Shown: positions 1-8,255 of the stretch, piece after piece
How the letters are laid out: each line of letters starts with the position of its first letter
How positions within the stretch are numbered: position 1 is the first letter of the stretch
Assembly: GCA_043842855.1 (NCBI GenBank)
Contig: JBBPJF010000004.1
Location: 124,001-188,000, forward strand
Direction: 5' to 3'
Length of the DNA: 64,000 nucleotides
Source of the DNA: QFNR01 sp043842855
GTDB taxonomy: Bacteria; Pseudomonadota; Gammaproteobacteria; Burkholderiales; Neisseriaceae
The notes under the pieces: generated by a model
Databases searched by the model: none
Told to the model about the DNA's origin: nothing
Seen by the model: the letters and a program-made list of their open reading frames with translations, nothing else
Made by a program: the position numbers and the translations under genes

Positions 1-327
1 GAAACTAACGGCATTAAGCCGGTCCCAACTGAAATCGACTATATTGCTGTGAGTCCTAAAAGAGTCTACGAAAAAATCTACCAAACTAAAGGCATTAAGT
101 ATGCTGATGAGGTAAGAATAGTCGTAGATGGCGACATAAGCCATTTTTGCCATCTAATAGAAAAAAAAATCAAAGCAAGCAACTACTACCTGTCGCCCTG
201 CGAAGAGGGGGAGGTAATGAATCTTGGATATACCATAAAACAGCTAAGCCTACTTAATCAGAGAAAGAACGCTCTAACACACTGGCAACTTAGCTTACAA
301 ACTCACAAGCTAGCTGGAATAAGATAA
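1..327 (+). CDS. queE: 7-carboxy-7-deazaguanine synthase, C-terminal fragment
   Basis: The reading frame is open from base 1, so the gene begins upstream of the window; about 108 residues remain. QueE is a radical-SAM enzyme that makes 7-carboxy-7-deazaguanine from 6-carboxytetrahydropterin in queuosine biosynthesis. The visible part starts with ETNG, continues with a VSPK segment and ends WQLSLQTHKLAGIR; the SLQTHK close is characteristic of the QueE C-terminus. The radical-SAM cysteine motif lies in the missing N-terminal part. A GTG at 49 could be mistaken for a start, but homology continues upstream of it. The gene is convergent with rpsI. Identification rests on recognised motifs only. 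Confidence 0.85.
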   Translation, partial: ETNGIKPVPTEIDYIAVSPKRVYEKIYQTKGIKYADEVRIVVDGDISHFCHLIEKKIKASNYYLSPCEEGEVMNLGYTIKQLSLLNQRKNALTHWQLSLQTHKLAGIR

Positions 328-352
328 ACGCTCCAATCGAAGGTTGAAGCGT
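328..352. terminator. Hairpin between convergent queE and rpsI
   Basis: Arms ACGCTCCAA (328-336) and TTGAAGCGT (344-352) pair with one internal mismatch around a 7-nt loop, starting one base after the queE stop codon. No T-run follows on the plus strand, so it is not a classical intrinsic terminator. It may act as a 3'-end stabiliser or a weak bidirectional terminator. Confidence 0.35.
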
Positions 353-368
353 ATACCAAAGTCAAAGT

Positions 369-761
369 CTAACGTTTAGAGAACTGCTTAGCTCTCCTAG
401 CTTTTCGTAATCCGGGCTTCTTACGCTCTACCTGACGAGCATCTCGTGTAACAAAACCAGCCTGGGATAGGATAGGCTTAAGGGAGGCATCATAATCAAT
501 TAAAGCACGAGTGACACCATGACGAATGGCACCAGACTGTCCAGCTTCCCCTCCGCCTACTACATTAACAATAATCTTAAAAGTATTTAAATTATCAGTC
601 AAAGCCAAGGGCTGACGGACAATCATGCGCCCAGTCTCACGAGAGACATAATCTTCAATTGGGCGTCCATTGATAATAATCTCTCCCTTACCCTTCTGCA
701 TGAAAACACGAGCAATAGAGTTCTTCCTTCGGCCTGTACCGTAATAGTATTTACCGTTCAT
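369..761 (-). CDS. rpsI: 30S ribosomal protein S9
   Basis: Small-subunit protein whose basic C-terminal tail reaches toward the P-site tRNA. The 130-residue product has the usual length. It starts with the YYGTGRRKNSIARV segment, contains the GGG(E)AGQSGAIRHG core at about residues 69-81, and ends in the conserved basic tail RRAKQFSKR. It lies 9 bases downstream of rplM on the same strand, the standard rplM-rpsI operon, and should be transcribed from the promoter upstream of rplM. Nothing unusual was seen. Confidence 0.98.
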   Translation of the reverse strand: MNGKYYYGTGRRKNSIARVFMQKGKGEIIINGRPIEDYVSRETGRMIVRQPLALTDNLNTFKIIVNVVGGGEAGQSGAIRHGVTRALIDYDASLKPILSQAGFVTRDARQVERKKPGLRKARRAKQFSKR

Positions 762-770
762 AGTACTTCC

Positions 771-1199
771 TCAAATTTCAAGTAATTTAGGTTGCTGTGC
801 TATTTGACCATGCTCCGCACTTGCATAAACCTTCAATTTCTTCAGCATACTGTACCCCAACGGTCCCTTGGGCAGCATTCCCTTAACAGCAAGTTCCAAC
901 ACATACCCTGGATGTTTATTTTGATATTCCCTAAAAGAACGTTGATAAATACCTCCTGGGTATCCACTATGACGATAGTAAAGCTTGGCCCTCTGCTTAT
1001 TGCCTGTCACGCGAATTTTATCTGCATTGACTACTACAATATAATCACCCACATCCATATGGGGTGTGTATTCTGGCTTGTGCTTGCCACGAAGCCGGTG
1101 GGCAATTTGGGTAGCAAGCCGACCCAAAACCTTGTCTTTAGCATCTATAAGATACCAATCACGACAAATGTCCTTAGGTTTCGCTGAGTATGTTTTCAT
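771..1199 (-). CDS. rplM: 50S ribosomal protein L13
   Basis: Early-assembling large-subunit protein. The 142-residue length is normal. Recognisable segments are the N-terminal DAKDKVLGRLATQIAHRLRG stretch, the GDYIVVVNA strand and the MLPKGPLG motif at about residues 108-115. It is the first gene of the rplM-rpsI operon. A strong sigma70-type promoter lies about 80 bases upstream, leaving a leader of roughly 70 nt. An overlapping plus-strand reading frame (792-1187) is an antisense shadow. Confidence 0.98.
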   Translation of the reverse strand: MKTYSAKPKDICRDWYLIDAKDKVLGRLATQIAHRLRGKHKPEYTPHMDVGDYIVVVNADKIRVTGNKQRAKLYYRHSGYPGGIYQRSFREYQNKHPGYVLELAVKGMLPKGPLGYSMLKKLKVYASAEHGQIAQQPKLLEI

Positions 1200-1736
1200 G
1201 ATAGTGCTTCCAAAAATGGTTGCTTCAGTCTAAAGGTAACGAGGCAACGCTATCAGTTATTAGTTGTAGAGCACGGGATTCTGCCATTAATCTTAATAAT
1301 TGTCAATCAGAGCAAGGAGTTTCACCGAATCAGGCTAAAGATTTTCACCATTATCAACTCTAGGTAGTAACACTCTATAAACTCCCTGAATTTAAGCATT
1401 CTAGAGCATTTTAGTTACTTAGCCTATTTAAATTAGCACATTGGCACCAGCCAAGCGTAACCCAAAAGCCGCTACCCCAGGATCACTGACAACGCCGTGA
1501 CTCCTAGTACATCTCACCATTATGATGCTTACGCTATCAGCAGTACGAAAGAATTTGTCGTGCTACAGTAAGTAAATCATCATAAAATGCAAACGCACAT
1601 ACTACACTAAAAATACCGGCCGTTAGAAGGGATTAGCTAAAGAGAAACCGGGAATGAGAAGAAAACAACAGCTAAGAGAGAACAGCAAACCCCACTCAGC
1701 AAAGCACGCCCTTAAAGCATAACTTGGAAGAAAAAA
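1200..1736. other. 537-bp spacer between rplM and tRNA-Pro
   Basis: Apart from the rplM promoter and leader at its left end I see no gene here. No long reading frame, tRNA fold or strong terminator is evident. The length is unusual beside such tightly packed ribosomal genes and may represent an eroded gene. In pseudomonads a MerR-type regulator gene sits between ihfA and this tRNA; no trace of one is recognisable here. Confidence 0.5.
1279..1307 (-). promoter_or_regulatory. Sigma70-type promoter of rplM-rpsI
   Basis: On the minus strand a perfect -35 hexamer TTGACA (1302-1307) is followed by a 17-base spacer and CAGAAT (1279-1284, 4 of 6 matches to TATAAT). Position and orientation fit transcription of rplM with a leader of about 70 nt. 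Confidence 0.75.
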
Positions 1737-1813
1737 TGGTCGGAGTGAAAGGATTTGAACCTTCGACCCCTTGCACCCCATGCAAGTGCGCTACCAAGCT
1801 GCGCTACACTCCG
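1737..1813 (-). tRNA. tRNA-Pro, anticodon GGG
   Basis: A 77-nt cloverleaf can be drawn on the minus strand. The 5' acceptor end begins CGGAGTG and the 3' end CACTCCG-A-CCA, with the CCA encoded. The anticodon stem CTTGC/GCAAG encloses the loop ATGGGGT, so the anticodon is GGG (proline codons CCC and CCU). The D arm and the T arm (AGGTTCAAATCCT) are normal. It lies 20 bases downstream of ihfA on the same strand and is probably co-transcribed with it. A tRNA-Pro near ihfA is also found in pseudomonads. Confidence 0.96.
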
Positions 1814-1833
1814 ATTTTTAACAATACCTAATT

Positions 1834-2133
1834 CTAACTACTCAGCTGGTGCTCAATTAAAGCCTTCAGCTTTTGGCTAGAATGAAAGGTCACTACCCGA
1901 CGAGCACTGATCTCAACTTCTTGGCCAGTTTTTGGGTTACGCCCAGGCCTCTGATTTTTATTACGTAGCTGAAAATTACCAAATCCTGATATTTTCACGT
2001 CTGCTCCAGCTGCAAGGGCACTCTTAATTTCTTCAAAAAACAATTCTACTAAAAGCTTAGCATCATTCCGACTAATTTTAGGCACTCTTGCCACCACGAT
2101 ATCGGTTAGCTCTGACTTAGTCAGGGTGGCCAT
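1834..2133 (-). CDS. ihfA: Integration host factor subunit alpha
   Basis: DNA-bending nucleoid protein that pairs with IHF-beta and acts in recombination, replication and transcription. The 99-residue product has the HU/IHF fold throughout: an N-terminal helix pair (TKSELTDIVV), the ISGFGNF segment at about residues 48-54, and the beta-arm with the intercalating proline in GRNPKTG at about 64-70. It lies 94 bases downstream of pheT on the same strand; pheS-pheT-ihfA is the standard gammaproteobacterial order. The IHF-alpha assignment over IHF-beta or HU rests on this position and on the KTGQEVEISARRVVTF signature. Confidence 0.97.
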   Translation of the reverse strand: MATLTKSELTDIVVARVPKISRNDAKLLVELFFEEIKSALAAGADVKISGFGNFQLRNKNQRPGRNPKTGQEVEISARRVVTFHSSQKLKALIEHQLSS

Positions 2134-2227
2134 ATCTGCATTTCCTTTCTAATTTTTATCCATCCATCATTCCGGGGGCTATTATCACTTAATTTATTGG
2201 GCACGACAATACTTAATTGTAATAAAC

Positions 2228-4600
2228 CTAACGTAACCTAGCCCCCAAGACCTTAGCCCTCTCTATCAATAGCTGGATTGCATGTTCAACCTCTGTATCC
2301 AACAATGTTCTATCCATGCGTTGAAAAATAATTTTTACTCCTAGTCCTCTAAAGCCTGTAGGTAAGCCCACACCTTGATATACATCAAAAACTTTCAATG
2401 TTTGTAAATGAAGTGTTTGTGTATCTCTACTTAATAAATCAAGTAAACCCTGAGCAGTCACCTGTTGAGGTACTACGAAGGCCAAATCCCGGCGAACGGA
2501 AGGAAACTTAGAAACTGCTTCATAAACTACCTTGGGTTGCTGAGAAATGGCAGAATAAAGCAGCTCAAATACTACAGGTGCAAAAGGTAACCCATATTGT
2601 TGTACTAACTTAGGATGCAGCTCACCTAAAAATCCAATTACTTGTCCCTGATGTTTCACTTCAGCGCCTCTACCGGGATGCAGCCCTGGATATGTTGTCG
2701 TTGCAACAAAATCCACCTGAAGCTTTTGTAAAAGCCGCTCAACATCATTTTTAATATCAAAAAAATCACCTCTCCTAGCTTCTAGCCCCCACTGCTCTGG
2801 AAACAAGCTACCATAGCTCAAACCAGCAACATAATCTTCTTGGATAAAATTTCCTTTCACCGCTTTTTTAAAAGCCTTCGCTACCTCAAATAACCGGATT
2901 CGAGAATGTTTTCGCTTGAAGTTAAAAATTAAGTTATGGATTAACCCCGGAATTAAACTAGACCGCATTACATCCATATGTGCATGGATTGGATTCAATA
3001 TCCTAATAGGATCCATATTACCCATGAAATCCTTCTCCCAATTAGCGTCTACAAAAGAATAATTAATCACCTCTTGATAACCCAATTGAGCCAGCAGCTG
3101 GGTAAAAAAATCTATACTTCGAGAACCTATGGGTTCCTTCAGCATCCGAAGTTCCCCGTGAATGACCCTTGGTTCTAACTTTTCATAGCCGTACAGCCGC
3201 ACAATTTCTTCTATCAGATCAACCTCTGATTGTATATCAAATCTGAAACTAGGCACTTGTACCACAAAAGCTTCTGCCTTCCACAGAGGATTGAAACCTA
3301 GATGGCAGAAACCTTGCTCTATCAAGCCAGGATCCAGTTCAATTCCCAATACCTTCCTAGCCCTTGATAAACGAACTTTAACTACTTTAGTCGGCGGAAG
3401 TTTTCCGGTACTTTCAATAATTGGTCCTGCTTGTCCTCCAGCATATTCAATAATTAATTCAGTTGCTCTTTGAATAGCACTATGCTGCAGCTGCGGATCT
3501 ACTCCTCGCTCAAAACGATAAGCTGCTTCAGAAGTTAGACCATACTGTCGAGCCTTTCCAGCTAAAGCCTCGGGATAAAAAAAAGCTGATTCAATTAAAA
3601 CAGCTTCTGTAGAAACCGAAACTGAGGATGATTTCCCTCCCATAAGTCCAGCAATGCTTATAGGGCCAGCTGCATCTGCTACAACTAGAGTATCCGTTTG
3701 AAGTGCGACTCTCTTATCATTAAGACAAATAATCTCCTCTCCAGGTTGAGCATACCGTACAACTAATGAACCTTCTAATTGATTAAAATCATAAAGATGT
3801 AACGGCTGACCCAATTCCAGCATTACATAATTACCCACATCAACCAAAAAAGAGGTACTTTTAATCCCTGAACGCTCTAATCGTTGTTTCAGCCACAGGG
3901 GCGTTATAATAGTTTTGGGTATATTCTGTATGACCTGCGTAAGCATACGCCCACAAGCACTGGGAACTGCAATAGAACTAGAAGAGGTAGTTCCTCCTAC
4001 CACTTTAGGAGACTTAATCTGGTAGCAACGAAAACCTTTATAGGTCAAGGCTCCTATCTCCCTTGCTATTCCTTGGATGGAAAGGCAATCTGCACGGTTT
4101 GGTGTAATGGCTAATTCAAAAATATGATCATCCAAATCTAGATAGTCTCGCAGATTCATTCCTACCGGAGCCTGTGTAGGTAGTAAATAGAGGCCTCCTT
4201 CACTCTTTTCTTCTTCAGGTAATCCTAATTCACGAGCCGAGCAAAGCATCCCTGAAGAGGGCATGCCCCTGATATGGGCTAACTCAATATGAAAGTTACC
4301 CGGTAGCAAGGCGCCTACAAGCGCACAAGGCACTTTAATACCACTGCGCAAGTTGGAAGCACCACAAACAACTTGCAATAGTTCTCCTGTTCCTATATCT
4401 ACTTCTGCTAGCCTAAGTCGATCAGCCGTAGGGTGAGGTTCCACCCTTACGACCTCTCCTACCACTACGTGGGAAAAGTCTGGAGCAAGGCGCGTTATAT
4501 TCTCCACTTCCAATCCAGCCATGGTCAGCAAGTCCCCTATTTCCTCGGGTTCCATTGAAACATTCAACCATGTCTTAAGCCAATTAAAGGAAATTTTCAT
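2228..4600 (-). CDS. pheT: Phenylalanyl-tRNA synthetase beta subunit
   Basis: Large subunit of the heterotetrameric enzyme charging tRNA-Phe, with the editing and tRNA-binding parts. The 790-residue product has the full architecture: an N-terminal KISFNWLKTWL helix, an EMAP-type tRNA-binding domain (about 40-150, GEVVRVEPHPTADRLRLAEV), a B3/4 editing domain (about 210-380), a B5 domain (about 400-475), a catalytic-like core (LIEEIVRLYGYEKLEP) and a C-terminal anticodon-binding FDX-ACB domain from about 697 (KFPSVRRDLAFVV). It sits 11 bases after pheS. Length and motifs are ordinary. Confidence 0.98.
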   Translation of the reverse strand: MKISFNWLKTWLNVSMEPEEIGDLLTMAGLEVENITRLAPDFSHVVVGEVVRVEPHPTADRLRLAEVDIGTGELLQVVCGASNLRSGIKVPCALVGALLPGNFHIELAHIRGMPSSGMLCSARELGLPEEEKSEGGLYLLPTQAPVGMNLRDYLDLDDHIFELAITPNRADCLSIQGIAREIGALTYKGFRCYQIKSPKVVGGTTSSSSIAVPSACGRMLTQVIQNIPKTIITPLWLKQRLERSGIKSTSFLVDVGNYVMLELGQPLHLYDFNQLEGSLVVRYAQPGEEIICLNDKRVALQTDTLVVADAAGPISIAGLMGGKSSSVSVSTEAVLIESAFFYPEALAGKARQYGLTSEAAYRFERGVDPQLQHSAIQRATELIIEYAGGQAGPIIESTGKLPPTKVVKVRLSRARKVLGIELDPGLIEQGFCHLGFNPLWKAEAFVVQVPSFRFDIQSEVDLIEEIVRLYGYEKLEPRVIHGELRMLKEPIGSRSIDFFTQLLAQLGYQEVINYSFVDANWEKDFMGNMDPIRILNPIHAHMDVMRSSLIPGLIHNLIFNFKRKHSRIRLFEVAKAFKKAVKGNFIQEDYVAGLSYGSLFPEQWGLEARRGDFFDIKNDVERLLQKLQVDFVATTTYPGLHPGRGAEVKHQGQVIGFLGELHPKLVQQYGLPFAPVVFELLYSAISQQPKVVYEAVSKFPSVRRDLAFVVPQQVTAQGLLDLLSRDTQTLHLQTLKVFDVYQGVGLPTGFRGLGVKIIFQRMDRTLLDTEVEHAIQLLIERAKVLGARLR

Positions 4601-4611
4601 ACTAGTGATAG

Positions 4612-5604
4612 CTAATTGAATTGTTTGAGAAAATTAAGTTCATTCTCAAAGAACAGTCTCAAGTCAGGCACAGCGTAATACAGCATTGCGTAACGTTCAA
4701 TACCTAAACCAAAAGCAAAACCAGTATACCTTTCAGAATCAATCCTAACGTTTTGTAGCACCTTTGGGTGCACCATGCCACAACCTCCAACTTCTAACCA
4801 TCCGCCCTCCCATTTTATATCTATTTCTGCAGAAGGCTCTGTAAATGGAAAGAAAGAAGGACGGAAACGTATTAACAAATCTTTTTTCTCAAAAAAATTT
4901 TGTAGAAACTGCGTCAAGACGGACTTTAAATCCAAAAAAGATACATCTTCTTCTACCCATAATCCTTCCAATTGGTGAAACATGGGCGAATGCGTAGCAT
5001 CAGAATCCACGCGGTATGTTCTACCTGGAGCTATAATCTTAACGGGAGGCTGCCCATGTGCTAACATGTGCCTAATCTGAATGGAGGAGGTGTGTGGCCG
5101 AAGAAGCTGTCCATTTTCTACATAGAAGGTATCATGCATAGCTCTGGCCGGATGATTTTGCGGGATGTTAAGCGCCTCAAAACAATAATAATCCTCCTCA
5201 ATTTCTGGCCCCTCAACCAGACCAAAACCCATGCTACGAAAAAGAGTTACCATCCTTTGTTGAATTAGTCTAATAGGATGTAAACCTTGGGGTTTTAGCC
5301 CTCGACCTGCTAGGGTCACGTCGATAGCTTCCATCTTTAGTTGAGCTTCCAGCAACCCTTGTTCTATCTGGTTTTTTTGACGAAGGTACGCCTGCTGCAA
5401 GTGCTTCTTATGAGTATTAACCACACTCCCTATACGTTTTCTATCTTCTGTGGCTAAACCACCCAACTGCTTCAAAAGGTTATTAAGTGAACCCTCCTTG
5501 CCAAGATACCTAGATTTAGCAAGGTCTAGCTCAGCAACACTCCGTGCTTTCTCAAACTCTTCTATGGCCAACTTAACAAGTGAAGCCACTTGAGCCAGGT
5601 CCAT
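4612..5604 (-). CDS. pheS: Phenylalanyl-tRNA synthetase alpha subunit
   Basis: Catalytic class II subunit. An N-terminal coiled-coil region (about 1-90) precedes the catalytic domain, which has motif 2-like RTYRVDSDATHSPMFHQLEG, the FRPSFFPFTEPSAEI phenylalanine-pocket segment and motif 3 GFAFGLGIERYAML. I prefer the ATG at 5604 over the in-frame ATG at 5610: an AAGGG ribosome-binding sequence lies at the right distance from 5604 and nearly touches 5610. That gives 330 residues, close to the family norm. It is followed by pheT after 7 bases. The 120-bp gap to rplT holds an imperfect hairpin but no recognisable Phe-rich leader peptide. Confidence 0.97.
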   Translation of the reverse strand: MDLAQVASLVKLAIEEFEKARSVAELDLAKSRYLGKEGSLNNLLKQLGGLATEDRKRIGSVVNTHKKHLQQAYLRQKNQIEQGLLEAQLKMEAIDVTLAGRGLKPQGLHPIRLIQQRMVTLFRSMGFGLVEGPEIEEDYYCFEALNIPQNHPARAMHDTFYVENGQLLRPHTSSIQIRHMLAHGQPPVKIIAPGRTYRVDSDATHSPMFHQLEGLWVEEDVSFLDLKSVLTQFLQNFFEKKDLLIRFRPSFFPFTEPSAEIDIKWEGGWLEVGGCGMVHPKVLQNVRIDSERYTGFAFGLGIERYAMLYYAVPDLRLFFENELNFLKQFN

Positions 5605-5736
5605 AACCATAGTCCCTTAAAAAAAATCACCCAAACCAAAGCTAGATGCTCAATCTGCCAAAAAATTTAAACCAGAGAAGTGCGGAGCAGAGAGGCGACA
5701 ACATTACCAAGTAGCCGCCGTTCTCTCCTGCAGTCG

Positions 5737-6093
5737 TTAGACTACGTGTTGCTTAACACTTTCCACTAATTGTGCAAATGCTTCTCTATTGTGTACTGCT
5801 AGCTCAGCTAATATCTTGCGATCGATTGTAGCAGAACTTTTTTTCAAAGCGGCCATAAACTGGCTGTAGGATAGACCATTAAGCCTAGCTGCAGCATTGA
5901 TACGAATGATCCATAGTTGACGAAACTGGCGTTTTCTCTGGCGACGGTCTCGGTAGGCATATTGCCCTGCTTTCATAACCGCTTGCTTAGCTACCCTATA
6001 AACGTTCTTCCTACGACCACGATAGCCCTTGGCTTGTTGAAGTACTTTTTTGTGTCGAGCATGGGCTGTTACGCCACTCTTTACGCGAGGCAT
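5737..6093 (-). CDS. rplT: 50S ribosomal protein L20
   Basis: Assembly-initiating large-subunit protein and translational repressor of its own operon in several bacteria. The 118-residue product is typical: MPRVKSGVTAHARHKKVL at the start, GYRGRRKNVYRVAKQAVMKAGQYAYRDRR in the basic helix, then RLNGLSYSQFMAALKK. It follows rpmI after 12 bases and precedes pheS. Confidence 0.98.
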   Translation of the reverse strand: MPRVKSGVTAHARHKKVLQQAKGYRGRRKNVYRVAKQAVMKAGQYAYRDRRQRKRQFRQLWIIRINAAARLNGLSYSQFMAALKKSSATIDRKILAELAVHNREAFAQLVESVKQHVV

Positions 6094-6105
6094 ATTATTC
6101 TCCTT

Positions 6106-6306
6106 CTATCCAGCATTAGGCAACATCTGACAAACGGAAGCACAATCGCTGGCATGCACCAGAACAGAACCTCTCAACTGACGCTTAGTCCGATTAGCTT
6201 TCTTGATCAACATATGACGCTTACAAGCTCTAGGGCGTTTGATTTTACCGTTCCCTAAAATCTTGAAGCGCTTTTTAGCACTCGACTTAGTTTTTAATTT
6301 AGGCAT
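6106..6306 (-). CDS. rpmI: 50S ribosomal protein L35
   Basis: A small basic large-subunit protein of 66 residues starting MPKLKTKSSAKKRFK. A longer in-frame reading frame exists, but its first 31 residues resemble nothing, and the internal ATG at 6306 follows an AAGGAA ribosome-binding site. The classic infC-rpmI-rplT order is broken: no IF3-like sequence lies upstream. The operon begins here, head-to-head with trpG. Confidence 0.96.
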   Translation of the reverse strand: MPKLKTKSSAKKRFKILGNGKIKRPRACKRHMLIKKANRTKRQLRGSVLVHASDCASVCQMLPNAG

Positions 6307-6630
6307 GAAAAATTCCTTAATTGTCAGAATTGGGAGGCAAAGTGCTCTTTCTATTACCCCAATTCCTTTTTTTGTTTTCGAAAGTGTCGGTGAGCTCACC
6401 TATCTATAGCCCCCGACCAGGCTTCACACAGCTGTCGCCAAACAGCCCGGCCGGAGATTCTAAACCATTTGGTCTCAATGTTCAACTCAAAATAGCTTCG
6501 AGCCTGGGAGTGAAAACTATGTTCAGTGCTTGTAGAAAGGTTCCTAGGCCCTACCCCCGACTTTGCTATCTTACGGAAAGTTTAGTATACTCACCACCTT
6601 AGTACTCATTTTCTCCCATTAGCTATCCCG
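6307..6630. other. 324-bp divergent spacer between rpmI and trpG
   Basis: Contains a perfect 12-bp palindrome GGTGAGCTCACC at 6389-6400, two copies of CCCCCGAC (near 6410 and 6554) and CCAGGC/GCCTGG arms that could close a structured RNA. No recognisable RNA family and no coding potential were found. It should hold the rpmI-rplT promoter and leader (perhaps the L20-binding leader) on the minus strand and the trpG promoter on the plus strand. Confidence 0.45.
6563..6591 (+). promoter_or_regulatory. Putative sigma70 promoter of trpG operon
   Basis: TTGCTA (6563-6568, 4 of 6), a 17-base spacer, then TATACT (6586-6591, 5 of 6), about 40 bases upstream of the trpG ATG. No leader peptide with tandem Trp codons or trp attenuator hairpin fits in the short leader. 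Confidence 0.55.
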
Positions 6631-7191
6631 ATGCTGCTATTGATTGATAACTACGACAGTTTTACCTACAATATCATGCAATGCTTTGCTGAGCTTGGCC
6701 AGGAGGTTCTGGTAAGGCGTAACGACCAGGTCGACTGCTCAACTATTAGAGCACTTCGACCTCAGTATTTAGTCATTGGCTCTGGTCCCTGTACTCCAAA
6801 AGAGGCGGGAGTTTCAATAGAAGCTATATGCACCTTCGCGGGTGTTATACCTATCCTGGGTATATGCTTAGGTCATCAAAGCATTGCGGAAGCTTTTGGT
6901 GGAAGAACTGTTCCAGCCAAGCAATTAATGCATGGTAGGAACTCCCCCATTCAACACGAAAATCAAGGAATTTTTCGCTCTATTCCGAATCCTGTAAGCT
7001 GTACACGCTACCATAGCCTGGTCACAGATGGGCAAAGTCTACCCGACTGCCTGGAGATAACTGCTTGGACTTCGGACCGAGATGTGATGGCTATCCGGCA
7101 TAAACAGTTTCCTATCGAAGGGGTTCAATTTCATCCTGAAGCTTTTATGTCAGAATATGGTTCTCAGATGTTTCGTAACTTTTTATCCTAA
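6631..7191 (+). CDS. trpG: Anthranilate/aminodeoxychorismate synthase glutamine amidotransferase
   Basis: Glutaminase subunit giving ammonia to anthranilate synthase (TrpE) or aminodeoxychorismate synthase (PabB). The 186-residue class I amidotransferase starts LLLIDNYDSFTYNI. It has the nucleophile elbow GICLGHQ (Cys at about residue 79) and the catalytic His/Glu pair in VQFHPEA (about 169-175). No partner trpE or pabB is in the window, so it could serve tryptophan, folate or both. It is followed by trpD after 17 bases. Confidence 0.92.
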   Translation: MLLLIDNYDSFTYNIMQCFAELGQEVLVRRNDQVDCSTIRALRPQYLVIGSGPCTPKEAGVSIEAICTFAGVIPILGICLGHQSIAEAFGGRTVPAKQLMHGRNSPIQHENQGIFRSIPNPVSCTRYHSLVTDGQSLPDCLEITAWTSDRDVMAIRHKQFPIEGVQFHPEAFMSEYGSQMFRNFLS

Positions 7192-7208
7192 GTCTCTGAT
7201 AGAAAGCT

Positions 7209-8252
7209 ATGCTTACCCCAGTTGAAGTACTTAACCGATTATTAGCCCATAATGAGATTTTTTACGATGAGATGAAGGATCTCATGCGTCTCATGATGCA
7301 AGGTGAAATTCCACAAGAGATGATTGCAGCCCTACTGACAGGGTTGCGCATGAAAGTGGAAACTGTTTCAGAAATCAGTGCGGCCCTTGAAGCATTAAAA
7401 GAATTTTCCACTCCTGTACCAGTAGAAGATAGCCGTCAACTGCTTGACGTTTCTGGCTCTGGCGGTGACGGACTGAAGACATTTAACATCTCCACGACTA
7501 GCATGTTCGTCCTGGCTTCACTTGGGGTTAAAGTAGCTAAGCATGGAGGTAACGAGGTAAGTTCTTCTAGTGGTTCAGCTACTATCATGGAAAGTATGGG
7601 TGCCAATATCTACCTTACTCCACGGCAAATAGTTGAAAGCATAGAGCAATGCAATATCGGCTTTATGTTCGCGCCTCTACATCATCCTGTTTTGCGCCAT
7701 GTCGCTCCTGTAAGGAAAATATTAGGGATTAGAACAATTTTTAATATCCTAGCTCCTTTACTCAATCCTGCCGGTGCACAAAATCAACTTTTGGGTGTTT
7801 TTCATCCGGATTTACTCGGTATTTGTGCCAATGTGGGCAAACAACAGGGGCTTAGACGACTTATGGTGGTGCATGGATGCGACGGTATGGACGAGATAAC
7901 TTTATCTGGGACCACTCAAATAGCTGAACTATCAGAAGGTCAAATTACCTATTACTCTATCCATCCGGAAGAGTTTAAGCTTCCTGTTCAAAAAGATTTG
8001 AAGAGTCTACAAGTTCAGTCCTCTATTGAATCGCTAAAAAAAATGGATTCAGTTCTTGATGGAGAAAAGGGTCCATGCAGAGATATTGTTTTATTAAACT
8101 CTGCAGCAGCACTTTATTGTGTAGGTATAGCAAGCACTATCCAACAAGGAATAGAGATGGCCCAAGAGGCTATTGATTCTAAGAGTGCCCAGGCAAAAAA
8201 AGCAGAGTTTATTGCCTTTACCCATTTATTTGACCGTCAAGCTAATGATTAA
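7209..8252 (+). CDS. trpD: Anthranilate phosphoribosyltransferase, divergent
   Basis: Transfers phosphoribose from PRPP to anthranilate in tryptophan synthesis. The 347-residue length and overall fold match TrpD: N-terminal helical domain, the NIST segment (93-96), KHG (111-113), HVAPVRK with the anthranilate-site Arg (R169), and a DGMDE metal-binding acidic segment. Several usually invariant positions differ: the GTGGD loop reads GSGGD (83-87), KHGNR reads KHGGN, and GPLTNP reads APLLNP (182-187). This could be relaxed selection or a changed substrate. Position behind trpG supports the name. trpC does not follow; a phosphohexomutase gene does. Confidence 0.85.
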   Translation: MLTPVEVLNRLLAHNEIFYDEMKDLMRLMMQGEIPQEMIAALLTGLRMKVETVSEISAALEALKEFSTPVPVEDSRQLLDVSGSGGDGLKTFNISTTSMFVLASLGVKVAKHGGNEVSSSSGSATIMESMGANIYLTPRQIVESIEQCNIGFMFAPLHHPVLRHVAPVRKILGIRTIFNILAPLLNPAGAQNQLLGVFHPDLLGICANVGKQQGLRRLMVVHGCDGMDEITLSGTTQIAELSEGQITYYSIHPEEFKLPVQKDLKSLQVQSSIESLKKMDSVLDGEKGPCRDIVLLNSAAALYCVGIASTIQQGIEMAQEAIDSKSAQAKKAEFIAFTHLFDRQAND

Positions 8253-8255
8253 ATT

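Noticed and set aside
792..1187. 131-residue plus-strand frame inside rplM
   Set aside because: Antisense shadow of a certain ribosomal gene; no ribosome-binding site and no recognisable domain.
5660..5728. Possible attenuator between rplT and pheS
   Set aside because: A hairpin with GGCG/CGCC and AGAGA/TCTCT arms exists on the minus strand, but its T-run is about 20 bases away and no Phe-rich leader peptide is present.
6321..6602. 93-residue plus-strand frame between rpmI and trpG
   Set aside because: Poor composition, overlaps the trpG promoter, no ribosome-binding site and no homology signal.
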